57,725 bases of DNA, from the NCBI GenBank assembly GCA_902517275.1, contig CABYBQ010000005.1, positions 1 through 57,725 on the forward strand. The letters run 5' to 3'. The notes beneath the pieces were generated by a model. It had not been told where the DNA came from. It saw only the letters and a list, made by a program, of their open reading frames with translations, and made no database searches. Each line of letters starts with the position of its first letter. The stretch's first letter is position 1. Of this stretch, positions 1 to 8,404 are shown one piece after another. This stretch comes from an uncultured SAR116 cluster alpha proteobacterium. GTDB taxonomy: Bacteria > Pseudomonadota > Alphaproteobacteria > Puniceispirillales > Marisalimonadaceae. Position numbers and translations under genes: made by a program.

Positions 1-524
1 ATGATATAAAAAAACTTAATACGCCTTCACCCTACAATGGACCAAAACCTCAGGGTGCGATACCTGATATATTTATTCAAGATAGCTTTTCGAAAGATGA
101 TGAAAGATTATGGGTTCCTTTAGCTCCGGGTAGATGGTCTAGACCTCTATGCTTTAATATAAGTCAAGGATACTGGGTTCATTTGACTAAAGTAATTGGA
201 GGAGGTTTTTTATCTCGACATAGGCATCCAGCCCCAGTTCATGGATTTGTCATCAAAGGGTCTTGGCGATACCTCGAACATGATTGGGTTGCTACTGAAG
301 GATCATATTTATTTGAACCACCAGGTGAAATTCATACTCTCGTAGTAGATGAAGATTGTGAAGAAATGATAACATTATTTCATAATTCTGGAGCCTTACT
401 TTATTGTGATGAGAATGGAAAAACTATTAATTCAACTGACGTTTTTGATAGAGTTGATGCCGCTAGAAAACATTTTATTGCTGTAGGATTAGGCGCTGAT
501 TATGTAAATAATTTTATTAGATAG
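1..524 (+). CDS. Cupin-fold dioxygenase-like protein (2,4'-dihydroxyacetophenone dioxygenase family), 5' partial
   Basis: The reading frame is open from nucleotide 3 to the stop at 522-524, so the gene starts before the window; the TTG at 183 is an internal leucine, not the start. About 173 residues are visible. The central part has the cupin metal-site pattern SRHRHPAPVHGF (histidines near nt 219-242) followed by EPPGEIHTLVV with a further histidine near nt 333, as in small Fe(II) or Zn cupins. The segment IPDIFIQDSF...PLAPGRWSRPL before the barrel resembles proteins annotated as the dihydroxyacetophenone dioxygenase family. The family match is from memory and the real substrate is unknown. 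The 3' end overlaps the convergent tctA gene by 8 bases. Confidence 0.7.
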   Translation, partial: DIKKLNTPSPYNGPKPQGAIPDIFIQDSFSKDDERLWVPLAPGRWSRPLCFNISQGYWVHLTKVIGGGFLSRHRHPAPVHGFVIKGSWRYLEHDWVATEGSYLFEPPGEIHTLVVDEDCEEMITLFHNSGALLYCDENGKTINSTDVFDRVDAARKHFIAVGLGADYVNNFIR

Positions 525-2163
525 TCTTAAGTATAGAAGATCTTTTATAAATGAAATAGCATCCCGCTGAAAGTAATATACCTCCCACAACCATTCTGAC
601 AGGGCTTCCCATCAAAAATAATGGTAAGGCAAGTAAAATCATGCTTATTGGAACATACATTTTTGTAAATAAAGTATCTTTTTTAGCATTTTGGTAAAAT
701 GGAAATAATACTGAAACTATTGCCATTATTAAGAAAAATAATGACCAAGGTCTAGTTACAAATAAGGAGTAATCATCACTTATTCCAATTGCTCTTGCTA
801 TATTCAATTCAGCCAACTTTCCTAAAACAACACCTAAAATCATTGGTGCCAGTGGAAAACCTAGTTTTCTCATAAAATAACCAATAACACCAAAACCAAA
901 CATGACCCAAATATCAAACGTTATATTATGAAGAGCGAAAACCCCAATTGCACAATAGGCTAGAATAACAGAAGCAAGTATATACATTGGAATTCTAGTT
1001 ACTAACAAAAATAATCTCAAGGCAAATGCTTGCAAACCAACCATAAAAAAATGAGCAGCAAAAAACGCTATAAAAACACCATAAGCTAAAAGTGGTTCAT
1101 CTTGTATAAATGATGGACCCGGAATAATATTGTGAATCATCAACGCGCCAATCATTATAGCGGTAACAATATCACCTGGAATTCCAAGAGCCATCATCAT
1201 AATAAGAGCTCCACCTGCTGTAGCGTTGTTTGCAGCTTCAGGCGCAATTATTCCGTTTACAGCTCCTTTTCCAAATTCATTTCTATTATTAGAGGCCTTC
1301 TTTGCTTGATCGTATGCTAGTATATTAGATATTGAGCCACCCGCTGCAGGAAGAATCCCAGTAAAAATCCCTATAAAACTAGACCTAATCAAGTTTATCC
1401 AGTTCATTAAAACTGTTGCAATTGCTTTTCTATGTTCTACTCGTATAGCTTCAGCTGAATTTTTCATAAGCGGTGCTTTAGCTTTTGCACTATCCTCAAC
1501 ATCACTTAACAATTGAGAAAAAGCAAAAAGACCTATTAAAACTGGAAGAAAAGCAAAACCTTGCCTGATATGATCAGATCCAAATGCAAATCGAGCTACA
1601 CCATTAATTTCGTCCTCACCTACACATGCAGCAAACAAACCTAATAAACCAGCAATCAAGCCCTTTATCATATTATCGCCAGATAAGCTCACAGTTATAG
1701 TAAGTGCGAATACTATTAAAGAAAAATAATCCCATGGACCAAACTCTAATCCTAAAAATGCTAATTGAGGAGCTAAAGCTACTAATATTACGGCACTTAT
1801 CATGCCGCCAAAAAATGATGACCAAAGTCCTAAACCTAATGCCAAACCCGGTTTTCCTGATCTAACCATTGGGAAACCGTCAAACGTGGTCGCAACAGAG
1901 GAAGGTGTTCCAGGAATTCCGGTTAACATGCAAGACATCAAACCACCTGAGAATCCTCCAACAAAAACACCCATCATGGTAGCAAGTCCTTGAATTGGAC
2001 TCATACCAAAGGTAAAAGGAAGAGTTAAAATTACCCCCATTGCAATTGTAAATCCTGGAATAGCTCCTGCCAAAAGTCCTGCCAAGGTTCCTATACCCAT
2101 TAACCCTAAAGTTACAGGATCAAGTAATACTGACGCACCAGCTTGTAAAATAACATCAAACAT
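517..2163 (-). CDS. tctA: Tripartite tricarboxylate transporter, large permease subunit TctA
   Basis: This is the large integral membrane subunit of a TTT-family secondary transporter, which imports carboxylates together with a periplasmic binding protein. The 548-residue protein is hydrophobic throughout with roughly a dozen membrane segments. It has the family's glycine/proline-rich repeats: GTLAGLLAGAIPGF near residue 25 and MLTGIPGTPSSVATTFDGFP near residue 80, with related motifs after residue 270 (ILPAAGGSISNILAYDQAKK and ALGIPGDIVTAIMIGAL). It starts 9 bases after tctB ends and clearly belongs to the tctCBA operon. It is somewhat longer than the usual 500 residues, the extra being at the C-terminal membrane part. 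The substrate is not predictable. Confidence 0.93.
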   Translation of the reverse strand: MFDVILQAGASVLLDPVTLGLMGIGTLAGLLAGAIPGFTIAMGVILTLPFTFGMSPIQGLATMMGVFVGGFSGGLMSCMLTGIPGTPSSVATTFDGFPMVRSGKPGLALGLGLWSSFFGGMISAVILVALAPQLAFLGLEFGPWDYFSLIVFALTITVSLSGDNMIKGLIAGLLGLFAACVGEDEINGVARFAFGSDHIRQGFAFLPVLIGLFAFSQLLSDVEDSAKAKAPLMKNSAEAIRVEHRKAIATVLMNWINLIRSSFIGIFTGILPAAGGSISNILAYDQAKKASNNRNEFGKGAVNGIIAPEAANNATAGGALIMMMALGIPGDIVTAIMIGALMIHNIIPGPSFIQDEPLLAYGVFIAFFAAHFFMVGLQAFALRLFLLVTRIPMYILASVILAYCAIGVFALHNITFDIWVMFGFGVIGYFMRKLGFPLAPMILGVVLGKLAELNIARAIGISDDYSLFVTRPWSLFFLIMAIVSVLFPFYQNAKKDTLFTKMYVPISMILLALPLFLMGSPVRMVVGGILLSAGCYFIYKRSSILKTI

Positions 2164-2172
2164 TAGAGGTAC

Positions 2173-2661
2173 TTACCAAACACGTAGAATTTCTCCTTCG
2201 GGCAATATAACTCGCAAACCAAAAGTAAAAACCATCCACATAAATCCAATACTTAGTATTGAAACTAAAAGATGCTTAACGATCAATTTATGAGAAAATC
2301 CACCTAACAAAGTCAATAGGCCAAAAACAAATAAAATCCCACCAATAAGCATTCCTAAATAATCCAAAGTAGATAGGAAAAGCATGAACATACCAAAGCA
2401 GATTAAAGCATTTTTAAACTTTGCCAGATTAATGCTAAAATTTTCATTATCTTTGTCGCTCACTGTTTTAAATTTAAGATAGGATTTTCCAAGCATTACT
2501 GAAGACATTACCACCAAAAGCCACAAAACAACTCTTGGCCATGCGTCTGCTTTCATTCCCTCAAAACCAAGGTCTCTGATATTAGATGCATCATTTATCA
2601 TAACGCCTGAGAAGCACAGCAAAAAAATTGCAATGATTATGTCTGATTTGTTGTTTGTCAT
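2173..2661 (-). CDS. tctB: Tripartite tricarboxylate transporter, small permease subunit TctB
   Basis: This 162-residue protein has four predicted membrane helices (around residues 8-25, 42-60, 85-120 and 130-155), the size and layout of TctB, the poorly conserved small subunit of TTT transporters. The N-terminal half contains the FEGMKADAWPRVVLWLL stretch, resembling the 'ADAWPRxV' pattern often seen after helix 1 in TctB. The call rests on this and on its place between tctC and tctA. It is separated from tctC by a 51-base gap that carries a strong stem-loop, and from tctA by 9 bases. Confidence 0.88.
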   Translation of the reverse strand: MTNNKSDIIIAIFLLCFSGVMINDASNIRDLGFEGMKADAWPRVVLWLLVVMSSVMLGKSYLKFKTVSDKDNENFSINLAKFKNALICFGMFMLFLSTLDYLGMLIGGILFVFGLLTLLGGFSHKLIVKHLLVSILSIGFMWMVFTFGLRVILPEGEILRVW

Positions 2662-2678
2662 TTTATATCCGATAAATA

Positions 2679-2704
2679 GTTCAGAGAGAAAAGTCTCTCT
2701 GAAC
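2679..2704 (-). promoter_or_regulatory. Intercistronic stem-loop between tctC and tctB
   Basis: A perfect inverted repeat with arms GTTCAGAGAGA and TCTCTCTGAAC and a 4-base loop lies in the gap between tctC and tctB; two more flanking A-T pairs extend the stem to 13 bp (2677-2706). Read along the minus-strand transcript it is followed by only a weak U stretch, so it is more likely a 3'-end stabiliser or partial terminator for tctC than a full stop. Such an element would let the binding protein be made in excess over the two permease subunits. The structure is seen directly; the role is inferred. Confidence 0.75.
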
Positions 2705-2712
2705 TAAAATTT

Positions 2713-3684
2713 TTATCTTTTGTAGACACCAACTTTTTTTGCAATTGGTAACCATTTATCATAAGTTGCTTGAAAATGATCTTTATAATCACTAGCACCC
2801 TTATAAGTTATTAAAATACCTTTTTTATGCATAGCAGCTTTAAAATCTTCGTCTGCAGCAGCACCCTTTAACATTGCCGCATAGTGATCAATTATCGCTT
2901 TTGAGGTTCCTTTAGGAGCAACAACGCCTCTTTCAACTGCATAAATAACGTCTACACCCTGTTCTTTGGCTGTTTCCATGTCAGGAATTTGATCTAATCT
3001 AGCAGGATTTGTAACACCAAGTGCTTTTAACTTTCCAGCTTTAATAAATTTTATAGCAGCCGCTAAATTGATTTCACCTAGTTTAATATTATCCGCTAAA
3101 AGAGCAGTCATTCTTTGTTTGGTTCCGTCATAGGAAACATGCTTAAATTTTACTCCAGCAGCATCTTCTAATAATAAAAACACAAATTGACTTGTTGACC
3201 CAAATGTTCCTCCAGCAGTAATAGTTCCTGGATTTTTCTTCGCAGCAGCCACTAAGTCAGTTAGATTATTAAATGGAGTATTAATATTTGCCCCAATAAT
3301 TGAAGGGGTAGATGTCACCATAGATACTGGCTCGAAAGCATCCCATGTTATGTCAATTCTTCCAGTAAAGTAACTAGTAATAGCACTTTGGTGAATTGCA
3401 AATAAAGTGCAACCGTCAGGTTTTGCCTTAGCCGCTTGCTTTGCACCTTTGTTTCCACCTTGACCACCTACGTTAACGACTTGTAGTTGGGGTTTTGCTC
3501 CATTCTTATTCACTTTATCGACTATTTGACGAAAGATGATGTCTGTTCCACCACCAGCTCCCCAAGGAACAATGAGTTTTGCTGTTCCACAAGGGATATC
3601 AGGCGCGGCTGAAGCACCTGTTACAGATAAAGCAAACAAAGCAGCGCCAGCTAAACTTGCTTTAAATAAATTTTTAATTGGCAT
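2713..3684 (-). CDS. tctC: Tripartite tricarboxylate transporter substrate-binding protein TctC (Bug family)
   Basis: This is a periplasmic binding protein of the Bug/TctC family. I choose the ATG at 3684 because GGAG lies just upstream at good spacing; the frame can be extended four codons to a GTG at 3696, but that would place the ribosome site inside the gene. Residues 1-26 form a clean signal peptide ending ASA before APDIPCGTAK. The mature part starts with LIVPWGAGGGTDIIFR, the typical Bug ligand-binding loop, and contains GTFGSTSQF and the KALGVTNPARLDQIPDM segment of domain 2. It is visibly richer in Ala and G/C than its neighbours, as expected for a highly expressed exported protein. 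It is the first gene of tctCBA and diverges from the ggt-like gene at 3791. Confidence 0.93.
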   Translation of the reverse strand: MPIKNLFKASLAGAALFALSVTGASAAPDIPCGTAKLIVPWGAGGGTDIIFRQIVDKVNKNGAKPQLQVVNVGGQGGNKGAKQAAKAKPDGCTLFAIHQSAITSYFTGRIDITWDAFEPVSMVTSTPSIIGANINTPFNNLTDLVAAAKKNPGTITAGGTFGSTSQFVFLLLEDAAGVKFKHVSYDGTKQRMTALLADNIKLGEINLAAAIKFIKAGKLKALGVTNPARLDQIPDMETAKEQGVDVIYAVERGVVAPKGTSKAIIDHYAAMLKGAAADEDFKAAMHKKGILITYKGASDYKDHFQATYDKWLPIAKKVGVYKR

Positions 3685-3790
3685 TGTTATCTCCACAAAT
3701 TAGTTTATTTATTATTGATTAATTATCGAAATCATAATTGCTTAGATACAAGCGCAGAGTCAATTTTTTTATATTTTTAATGGGCTTTAA

Positions 3791-5599
3791 ATGAAAAACT
3801 TTACTACAAGACCTGAGATTGTTGGAAATTTTGGCATTGTAACATCTACTCATTGGGTTGCTTCAGCAGTTGGAATGTCAATATTAGAAAAAGGAGGTAA
3901 TGCATTTGATGCGGCAGTTGCTACAGGATTCACTCTTCAAGTTGTCGAACCTCATCTAAATGGTCCTGGTGGTGAGGTACCATTGATCTTAGCTCCGAAT
4001 AATAAAGATCCAATTGTTATATGTGGTCAAGGAGTAGCTCCAGAGCAAGCAACGTTAGAGAGTTTCAATGATCTTGGATTAAATATAGTCCCAGGTAGTG
4101 GTTTGTTACCAGCTGTTGTCCCAGGTGCTTTTGATGCTTGGATGTTATTATTATTAAATTTTGGAACCATGTCATTAAGAGATGTCTTGGAACCATCTAT
4201 TGACATTGCAACGAAAGGTTATCACTTAGTCCCAAATATAATTAATACTATAAAGTCTGTTGAAGAATTATTTAGAAATGAATGGACAAGCTCTGCAGAA
4301 ATATATCTTCCAGGAGGAAGGTTGCCTCAAGAGGATGATTTTTTTACTAATAAAAAAATGGCCGAAACTTATTTAAAAATCATTAAAGAAGCAGAAGGAA
4401 AGTCAAGAGATGAAAAAGAACAGATAAATCAAGCTAGAGAAATATGGAGCAAAGGTTTCGTTGCAGAAGAAATTGAAAACTATTGTAAAAATAATCATGT
4501 AATGGATACAACAGAAAGTAAACATAAAGGCTTACTTACTGCCAATGACATAGCCAATTGGTCTGCAACAATTGAAAAACCATTATCCTATGATTACAAA
4601 AACTATACCGTTTGTAAGACTGGTCCGTGGGGACAAGGACCAACTTTCCTTCAACAATTAGCATTATTAAAAAAATTTGATTTGGATGCTCTAGATGAAA
4701 AATCACCAGAGTTTGTTCACTTAGTTGTTGAGGCAACCAAATTAGCTTTTGCAGATAGAGAAGCTTTTTATGGGGATACTAACTTTAATGAAATACCGAT
4801 GGATACATTACTGAGTGAACAGTATAATATTCATCGTAGAAGTTTAATCTCTGAAAAAGCATCAATGGAAGTTAGGCCTGGAACTATTCCTGGCTTTGGA
4901 GGAGAAGTGTCGGTAAGACCAAAGGGTACAACTCCAGAATCTTTTTCTAAATTTGACATAGGCGAACCAACAGTAGCTCGTTTTGATGAACCAAATCCAA
5001 ACAGCCTTGGGGATACCAAAGGAGATACCACTCATTTTGACATAATAGACAAATGGGGCAACATGATCGCAGGAACACCTAGTGGTGGATGGTTACAAAG
5101 TTCTCCTATTATACCAGAACTAGGTTTTTGTTTGTCTAATAGAGGTCAAATGTTTTGGTTAGATGATAAATCACCTGCCTGCATAGGACCTAAGAGGAGA
5201 CCCAGAACGACTTTGTCTCCGAGCTTAGCATTAAAAGATGGTGTTCCATATATGGTTTTTGGAACACCAGGTGGCGATCAGCAAGATCAGTGGTCACTTC
5301 ATTTATTTTTGAGACACGTTCACTTTGGATTGAACCTTCAGGAGGCTATTGATGCCCCAGGTTTTAGTACAGCTCACTTTCCAAATTCCTTTTATCCAAG
5401 AGAAACCGATATAGGTCACTTAGCCGTTGAAGGAAGGTTTCCTTCAAAGACTATTGATGAACTTAAGAAAAAGGGTCATAAAATTTCTGTTGATACTGAA
5501 TGGAGCCTTGGGAGAATGACAGCCGCCTCTAAGGAAAATGGAATTTTAAAAGGCGCAGCAAATCCAAGATTTATGCAAGGATATGCAATTGGAAGATGA
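3791..5599 (+). CDS. Gamma-glutamyltransferase family hydrolase (no signal peptide)
   Basis: This 602-residue N-terminal nucleophile hydrolase belongs to the gamma-glutamyltransferase superfamily. The N-terminal block carries the family signature KGGNAFDAAVATGFTLQVVEPH (residues 35-56) and NGPGGE. The autocleavage and nucleophile site is GDTTHFDIIDKWGN with Thr413 expected to become the new N-terminus, and SGGW and the GTPGGDQQDQ blocks follow. There is no signal peptide, so the enzyme is probably cytoplasmic, unlike glutathione-degrading periplasmic GGT. It could therefore be an amide or oxamate-type hydrolase or an acylase rather than a true glutathione hydrolase. It is followed after 18 bases by an aspartate dehydrogenase gene, suggesting co-transcription, and diverges from tctC. 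Confidence 0.88.
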   Translation: MKNFTTRPEIVGNFGIVTSTHWVASAVGMSILEKGGNAFDAAVATGFTLQVVEPHLNGPGGEVPLILAPNNKDPIVICGQGVAPEQATLESFNDLGLNIVPGSGLLPAVVPGAFDAWMLLLLNFGTMSLRDVLEPSIDIATKGYHLVPNIINTIKSVEELFRNEWTSSAEIYLPGGRLPQEDDFFTNKKMAETYLKIIKEAEGKSRDEKEQINQAREIWSKGFVAEEIENYCKNNHVMDTTESKHKGLLTANDIANWSATIEKPLSYDYKNYTVCKTGPWGQGPTFLQQLALLKKFDLDALDEKSPEFVHLVVEATKLAFADREAFYGDTNFNEIPMDTLLSEQYNIHRRSLISEKASMEVRPGTIPGFGGEVSVRPKGTTPESFSKFDIGEPTVARFDEPNPNSLGDTKGDTTHFDIIDKWGNMIAGTPSGGWLQSSPIIPELGFCLSNRGQMFWLDDKSPACIGPKRRPRTTLSPSLALKDGVPYMVFGTPGGDQQDQWSLHLFLRHVHFGLNLQEAIDAPGFSTAHFPNSFYPRETDIGHLAVEGRFPSKTIDELKKKGHKISVDTEWSLGRMTAASKENGILKGAANPRFMQGYAIGR

Positions 5600-5617
5600 A
5601 AAAAATAGGATAAAATC

Positions 5618-6418
5618 ATGAATGTCGGGATTGTTGGATTTGGGTCCATAGGAACAGAAGTTGGTAAAGCACTTATTAATGGGGTAGAAGATTTTTCTTT
5701 ATATGGTATCACATCAAGAAGTAAAGCTAACGCTCAAGAAAGAATTGATAAATTAGATAAAAATATAGAAATTTATGATTTAGATAACCTTGTTGATAAT
5801 TGTGAGATAATTATTGACTGCGCTCCCAAAGAGGCTTTTAGAGAAATTGCTACTAAATGTATTAATAAACAAAGAAAATTGATAACAGTAAGTGGCTCAG
5901 GAATGCTTGATAATTTGGACCTAGAGAAATTAGCGAAGAATAACAACTCTCAAATTATTTTAGCCACAGGAGCAATTTTAGGCTTAGATGCCCTAAGAGC
6001 AGCTTCAGAATCTAACATTAATTCTGTCACAATGATTACACGTAAACCGCCTAATGCTCTGACTAATGCTCCATATGTTATTAATAATAATATTCAAATA
6101 AATAATTTATTAGAACCAAAATTAATATTCAAAGGGTCTGCAACCGATGGTGCAAAATCTTTTCCAGCTAATGTAAATGTTGCTGCAGCGGTAGGTCTAG
6201 CTGGAATTGGTGCAGATAAAACAAACCTTGAAATATGGGCGGACCCTAATTTGAAGAGAAATACCCATAAAGTTCAAGTTAATTCAGACAGCGCTGTTTT
6301 TGAAATGTCTATTCAAAATGTTCAAACACCTGAGAACCCAGGAACAGGCAAAATTACTGGTTTAAGTGTTATAGCTTGTTTAAGAGGATTAAAATCTTCA
6401 TTTAAAATTGGAACATAA
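5618..6418 (+). CDS. L-aspartate dehydrogenase (NadX-like)
   Basis: This 266-residue NAD(P)-dependent amino acid dehydrogenase converts aspartate to iminoaspartate/oxaloacetate plus ammonia. The N-terminal Rossmann motif is VGIVGFGSIGTEVGKAL (residues 3-19). Family blocks follow in order: ATGAILGLDALRAA, ITRKPPNAL, FPANVNVAAAVGLAGIGADKT, WADPNLKRNTHKVQV with the catalytic-type histidine, and the C-terminal NPGTGKITGLSVIACLRGL. A TAGGAT ribosome site precedes the ATG. It lies 18 bases after the ggt-like gene and is likely in the same transcript. It may serve catabolism of the product of that hydrolase; a role in NAD synthesis in place of NadB is possible, but nadA and nadC are not in the window. 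Confidence 0.88.
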   Translation: MNVGIVGFGSIGTEVGKALINGVEDFSLYGITSRSKANAQERIDKLDKNIEIYDLDNLVDNCEIIIDCAPKEAFREIATKCINKQRKLITVSGSGMLDNLDLEKLAKNNNSQIILATGAILGLDALRAASESNINSVTMITRKPPNALTNAPYVINNNIQINNLLEPKLIFKGSATDGAKSFPANVNVAAAVGLAGIGADKTNLEIWADPNLKRNTHKVQVNSDSAVFEMSIQNVQTPENPGTGKITGLSVIACLRGLKSSFKIGT

Positions 6419-6420
6419 AA

Positions 6421-7335
6421 CTAAGTTAATTTTTCTTTGTATAGTTTCATTTTTAAGTAACATGAAGTCAATATAGGACTATCAAAATTATAATTTTGCG
6501 CTTTAGAGATCAAATGCCCAAATATTTCCTCATGCTCTGTAAAGGCATTTTTTTCAACATCTCTTTGCATAGACGCTTTAATGGGGGAATCTCTCAATGT
6601 AATATTTTTCAAGACATTATTTGATTCATTATCATCAAGTGTATAACCATTAAATTCAGCAATTGATCTACATTCTTTATACAAATCCATTAAAGTTTTT
6701 TTACCAACTTCATAATTACTAATCTCTCCCAAAGTTGAACCGAAAAGAGTTGTTGCTCCCGCAACAGTAGCAATAAAAATCCATTTTTTCCATAAGTCTA
6801 GTGTTATATCTTCACTAATAACAGCATCAAATTTAGTTTTTTTACACATATCTAAAAATGGTTTTAAAAGATAATTTTTGCTAGGTATTCTGTTTCCAAA
6901 AGTAAGTTTTTTAAATTCACTAAAGTGTTCTATTGTTCCATCTTTGTTAATAGTTGAACTTATATGAGCAACACCACCCATAACGTTTTCACTTTGAAAC
7001 GCTTCATCTAATTTTTTTAAGTGAGTCATACCGTTTAAAAAAGGTATAATAATACCTTTGCCTTTGGTAAGTTTTAAATCAAGTATAGCTTGATCTAAAT
7101 CATATGTTTTACAAGAAATTAATATTATGTCGTAGATTGGCTTTAGTTCATTTGCTATAACTAGATTTGGTTTAAGTTTAAGGTTTCCAAGCGGACTAAT
7201 TACTTTTAAACAATTTTTTAATAATAAATCTTTTCTTTTAGGTCTTACTAAAAAAGTGACATTTGCACCAGTTTGTTGAAGGTAACCTCCAAAAAACCCT
7301 CCGATTCCACCTACTCCTAAAATTAATATTTTCAT
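6421..7335 (-). CDS. 2-dehydropantoate 2-reductase family protein (PanE/ApbA)
   Basis: This 304-residue NADPH-dependent reductase of the ketopantoate reductase family has the dinucleotide-binding glycine motif ILGVGGIGGFFGGYL at residues 4-18. It continues with the family's central blocks: FLNGMTHLKKL near residue 100, the LDLWKKWIFIATVAGATTLF helix in the middle (WKK with the catalytic-type lysine) and SPIKASMQRDVEKN near the C-terminus. The ATG is preceded by GAGGT. It ends 2 bases after the convergent aspartate dehydrogenase gene. It may be the pantothenate-pathway enzyme or a 2-oxoacid reductase belonging to the nearby catabolic cluster; sequence alone does not settle this. Confidence 0.85.
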   Translation of the reverse strand: MKILILGVGGIGGFFGGYLQQTGANVTFLVRPKRKDLLLKNCLKVISPLGNLKLKPNLVIANELKPIYDIILISCKTYDLDQAILDLKLTKGKGIIIPFLNGMTHLKKLDEAFQSENVMGGVAHISSTINKDGTIEHFSEFKKLTFGNRIPSKNYLLKPFLDMCKKTKFDAVISEDITLDLWKKWIFIATVAGATTLFGSTLGEISNYEVGKKTLMDLYKECRSIAEFNGYTLDDNESNNVLKNITLRDSPIKASMQRDVEKNAFTEHEEIFGHLISKAQNYNFDSPILTSCYLKMKLYKEKLT

Positions 7336-7372
7336 TAAGACCTCTATCTTCTTAAATTCAATTAAATCTTAC

Positions 7373-8353
7373 TCAAATAAAATTTGTTTTTTGTAGTTTT
7401 AAAATTTCCTCTAAAACATCTTTAGGTAATTGCCCCATTTCAATTGCTTGAATTGAGTTTTCAAGATGGTCTAATGATGCTAAACCTAATACAACAGAAT
7501 GCAAATTATTAGTAGATAATCCATACCTTAGAGAAAATTGGGCCCTATTACCATGAGCTTCACCTACAAGTTCAAATATTTTTTTAACTCGTTTTTCTTG
7601 TTCACTTGTATCAATAACATGTGTAACAGGAATTTCTCTCCCATGTCTTATATCAGTTGCAAGTAGACCAGCGGCAAAAATTCTTATACCAATTATACCC
7701 ATATTTTGTTTTTGACAATCTGATATCAAGCCAGAAAAGTCATGATCATTCCACAAACCTTTATCATCAAAATTAGCTGTTGGATTTAAAAGATTATAGT
7801 ATATTTGGACGGTATCAAAAGAGCCTGTATTGACTACATCTTTAATGGAAACAGTATCACCCAAAGCAGTAAAGCCAATACTATCTACCCTACCGTCCTC
7901 TTTGATTTTTTCCATAATTTCAGAGACACTTTTAGTCTTTAAAATTTGAGCAGATGTTAAAGTTTCATCACTTTCTTCAAGTGTTATTTTATTATGTAAC
8001 TGATATAATTCTAGTTTGTCTAATTTTAATCTTTTAAGACTGTTATCTAATTTTCTATCAAGTTGAGATTCAAATGTTTCTGAACTTGTGGGATCTAGTC
8101 TTGCTTTTGATGAGACTTGTAGCTTGTTATCACCTGAGAGGGAACTTAACAAATCACCAATATTTTTTTCTGATTGGCCATCACTATAACTTTCTGCTGT
8201 ATCAATCCAGTTGATCCCTGACTCAATTGAAAATTCTATAGCTTTTTCCATAGTTTCATATTTTTGGTCAATAAAAAGTCCACCTACCCATCCTCCTCCA
8301 AGTATAACCTGCGAAATATCTAATCCTGTTCTTCCTAATTTATTTTTTTTCAT
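7373..8353 (-). CDS. Aldo/keto reductase
   Basis: This 326-residue TIM-barrel oxidoreductase begins with the family pattern KLGRTGLDISQVILGGGWVGG. The catalytic tetrad is visible: Asp51 and Tyr56 in WIDTAESYSDG, Lys84 in VSSKARLD and His121 in ELYQLHNK. The C-terminal part has QFSLRYGLSTNNLHSVVLGLASLDHLENSI, the region that binds the NADPH phosphate in this family. It is most like the bacterial group that includes D-threo-aldose 1-dehydrogenases and YghZ-type enzymes, but the substrate cannot be fixed. It lies 37 bases upstream of the ketopantoate reductase-like gene on the same strand and probably shares its transcript. Confidence 0.88.
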   Translation of the reverse strand: MKKNKLGRTGLDISQVILGGGWVGGLFIDQKYETMEKAIEFSIESGINWIDTAESYSDGQSEKNIGDLLSSLSGDNKLQVSSKARLDPTSSETFESQLDRKLDNSLKRLKLDKLELYQLHNKITLEESDETLTSAQILKTKSVSEIMEKIKEDGRVDSIGFTALGDTVSIKDVVNTGSFDTVQIYYNLLNPTANFDDKGLWNDHDFSGLISDCQKQNMGIIGIRIFAAGLLATDIRHGREIPVTHVIDTSEQEKRVKKIFELVGEAHGNRAQFSLRYGLSTNNLHSVVLGLASLDHLENSIQAIEMGQLPKDVLEEILKLQKTNFI

Positions 8354-8404
8354 AATCTTATTATCTTTAATTGTTAAATGTTGTATTAGGTTAATTTTAA
8401 AGTT

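Noticed and set aside
183-524. A 113-residue protein starting at the TTG at 183
   Set aside because: The frame is open to nucleotide 3 and the upstream residues match the same family, so this is the internal part of a truncated gene, not a separate start.
3697-3790. Imperfect palindrome around CTTAGATACAAG between tctC and the ggt-like gene as an operator
   Set aside because: Only partial symmetry, no regulator gene in the window and no second copy; the sequence could be chance. A TTGACT near 3758-3763 (minus strand) also lacks a convincing -10.
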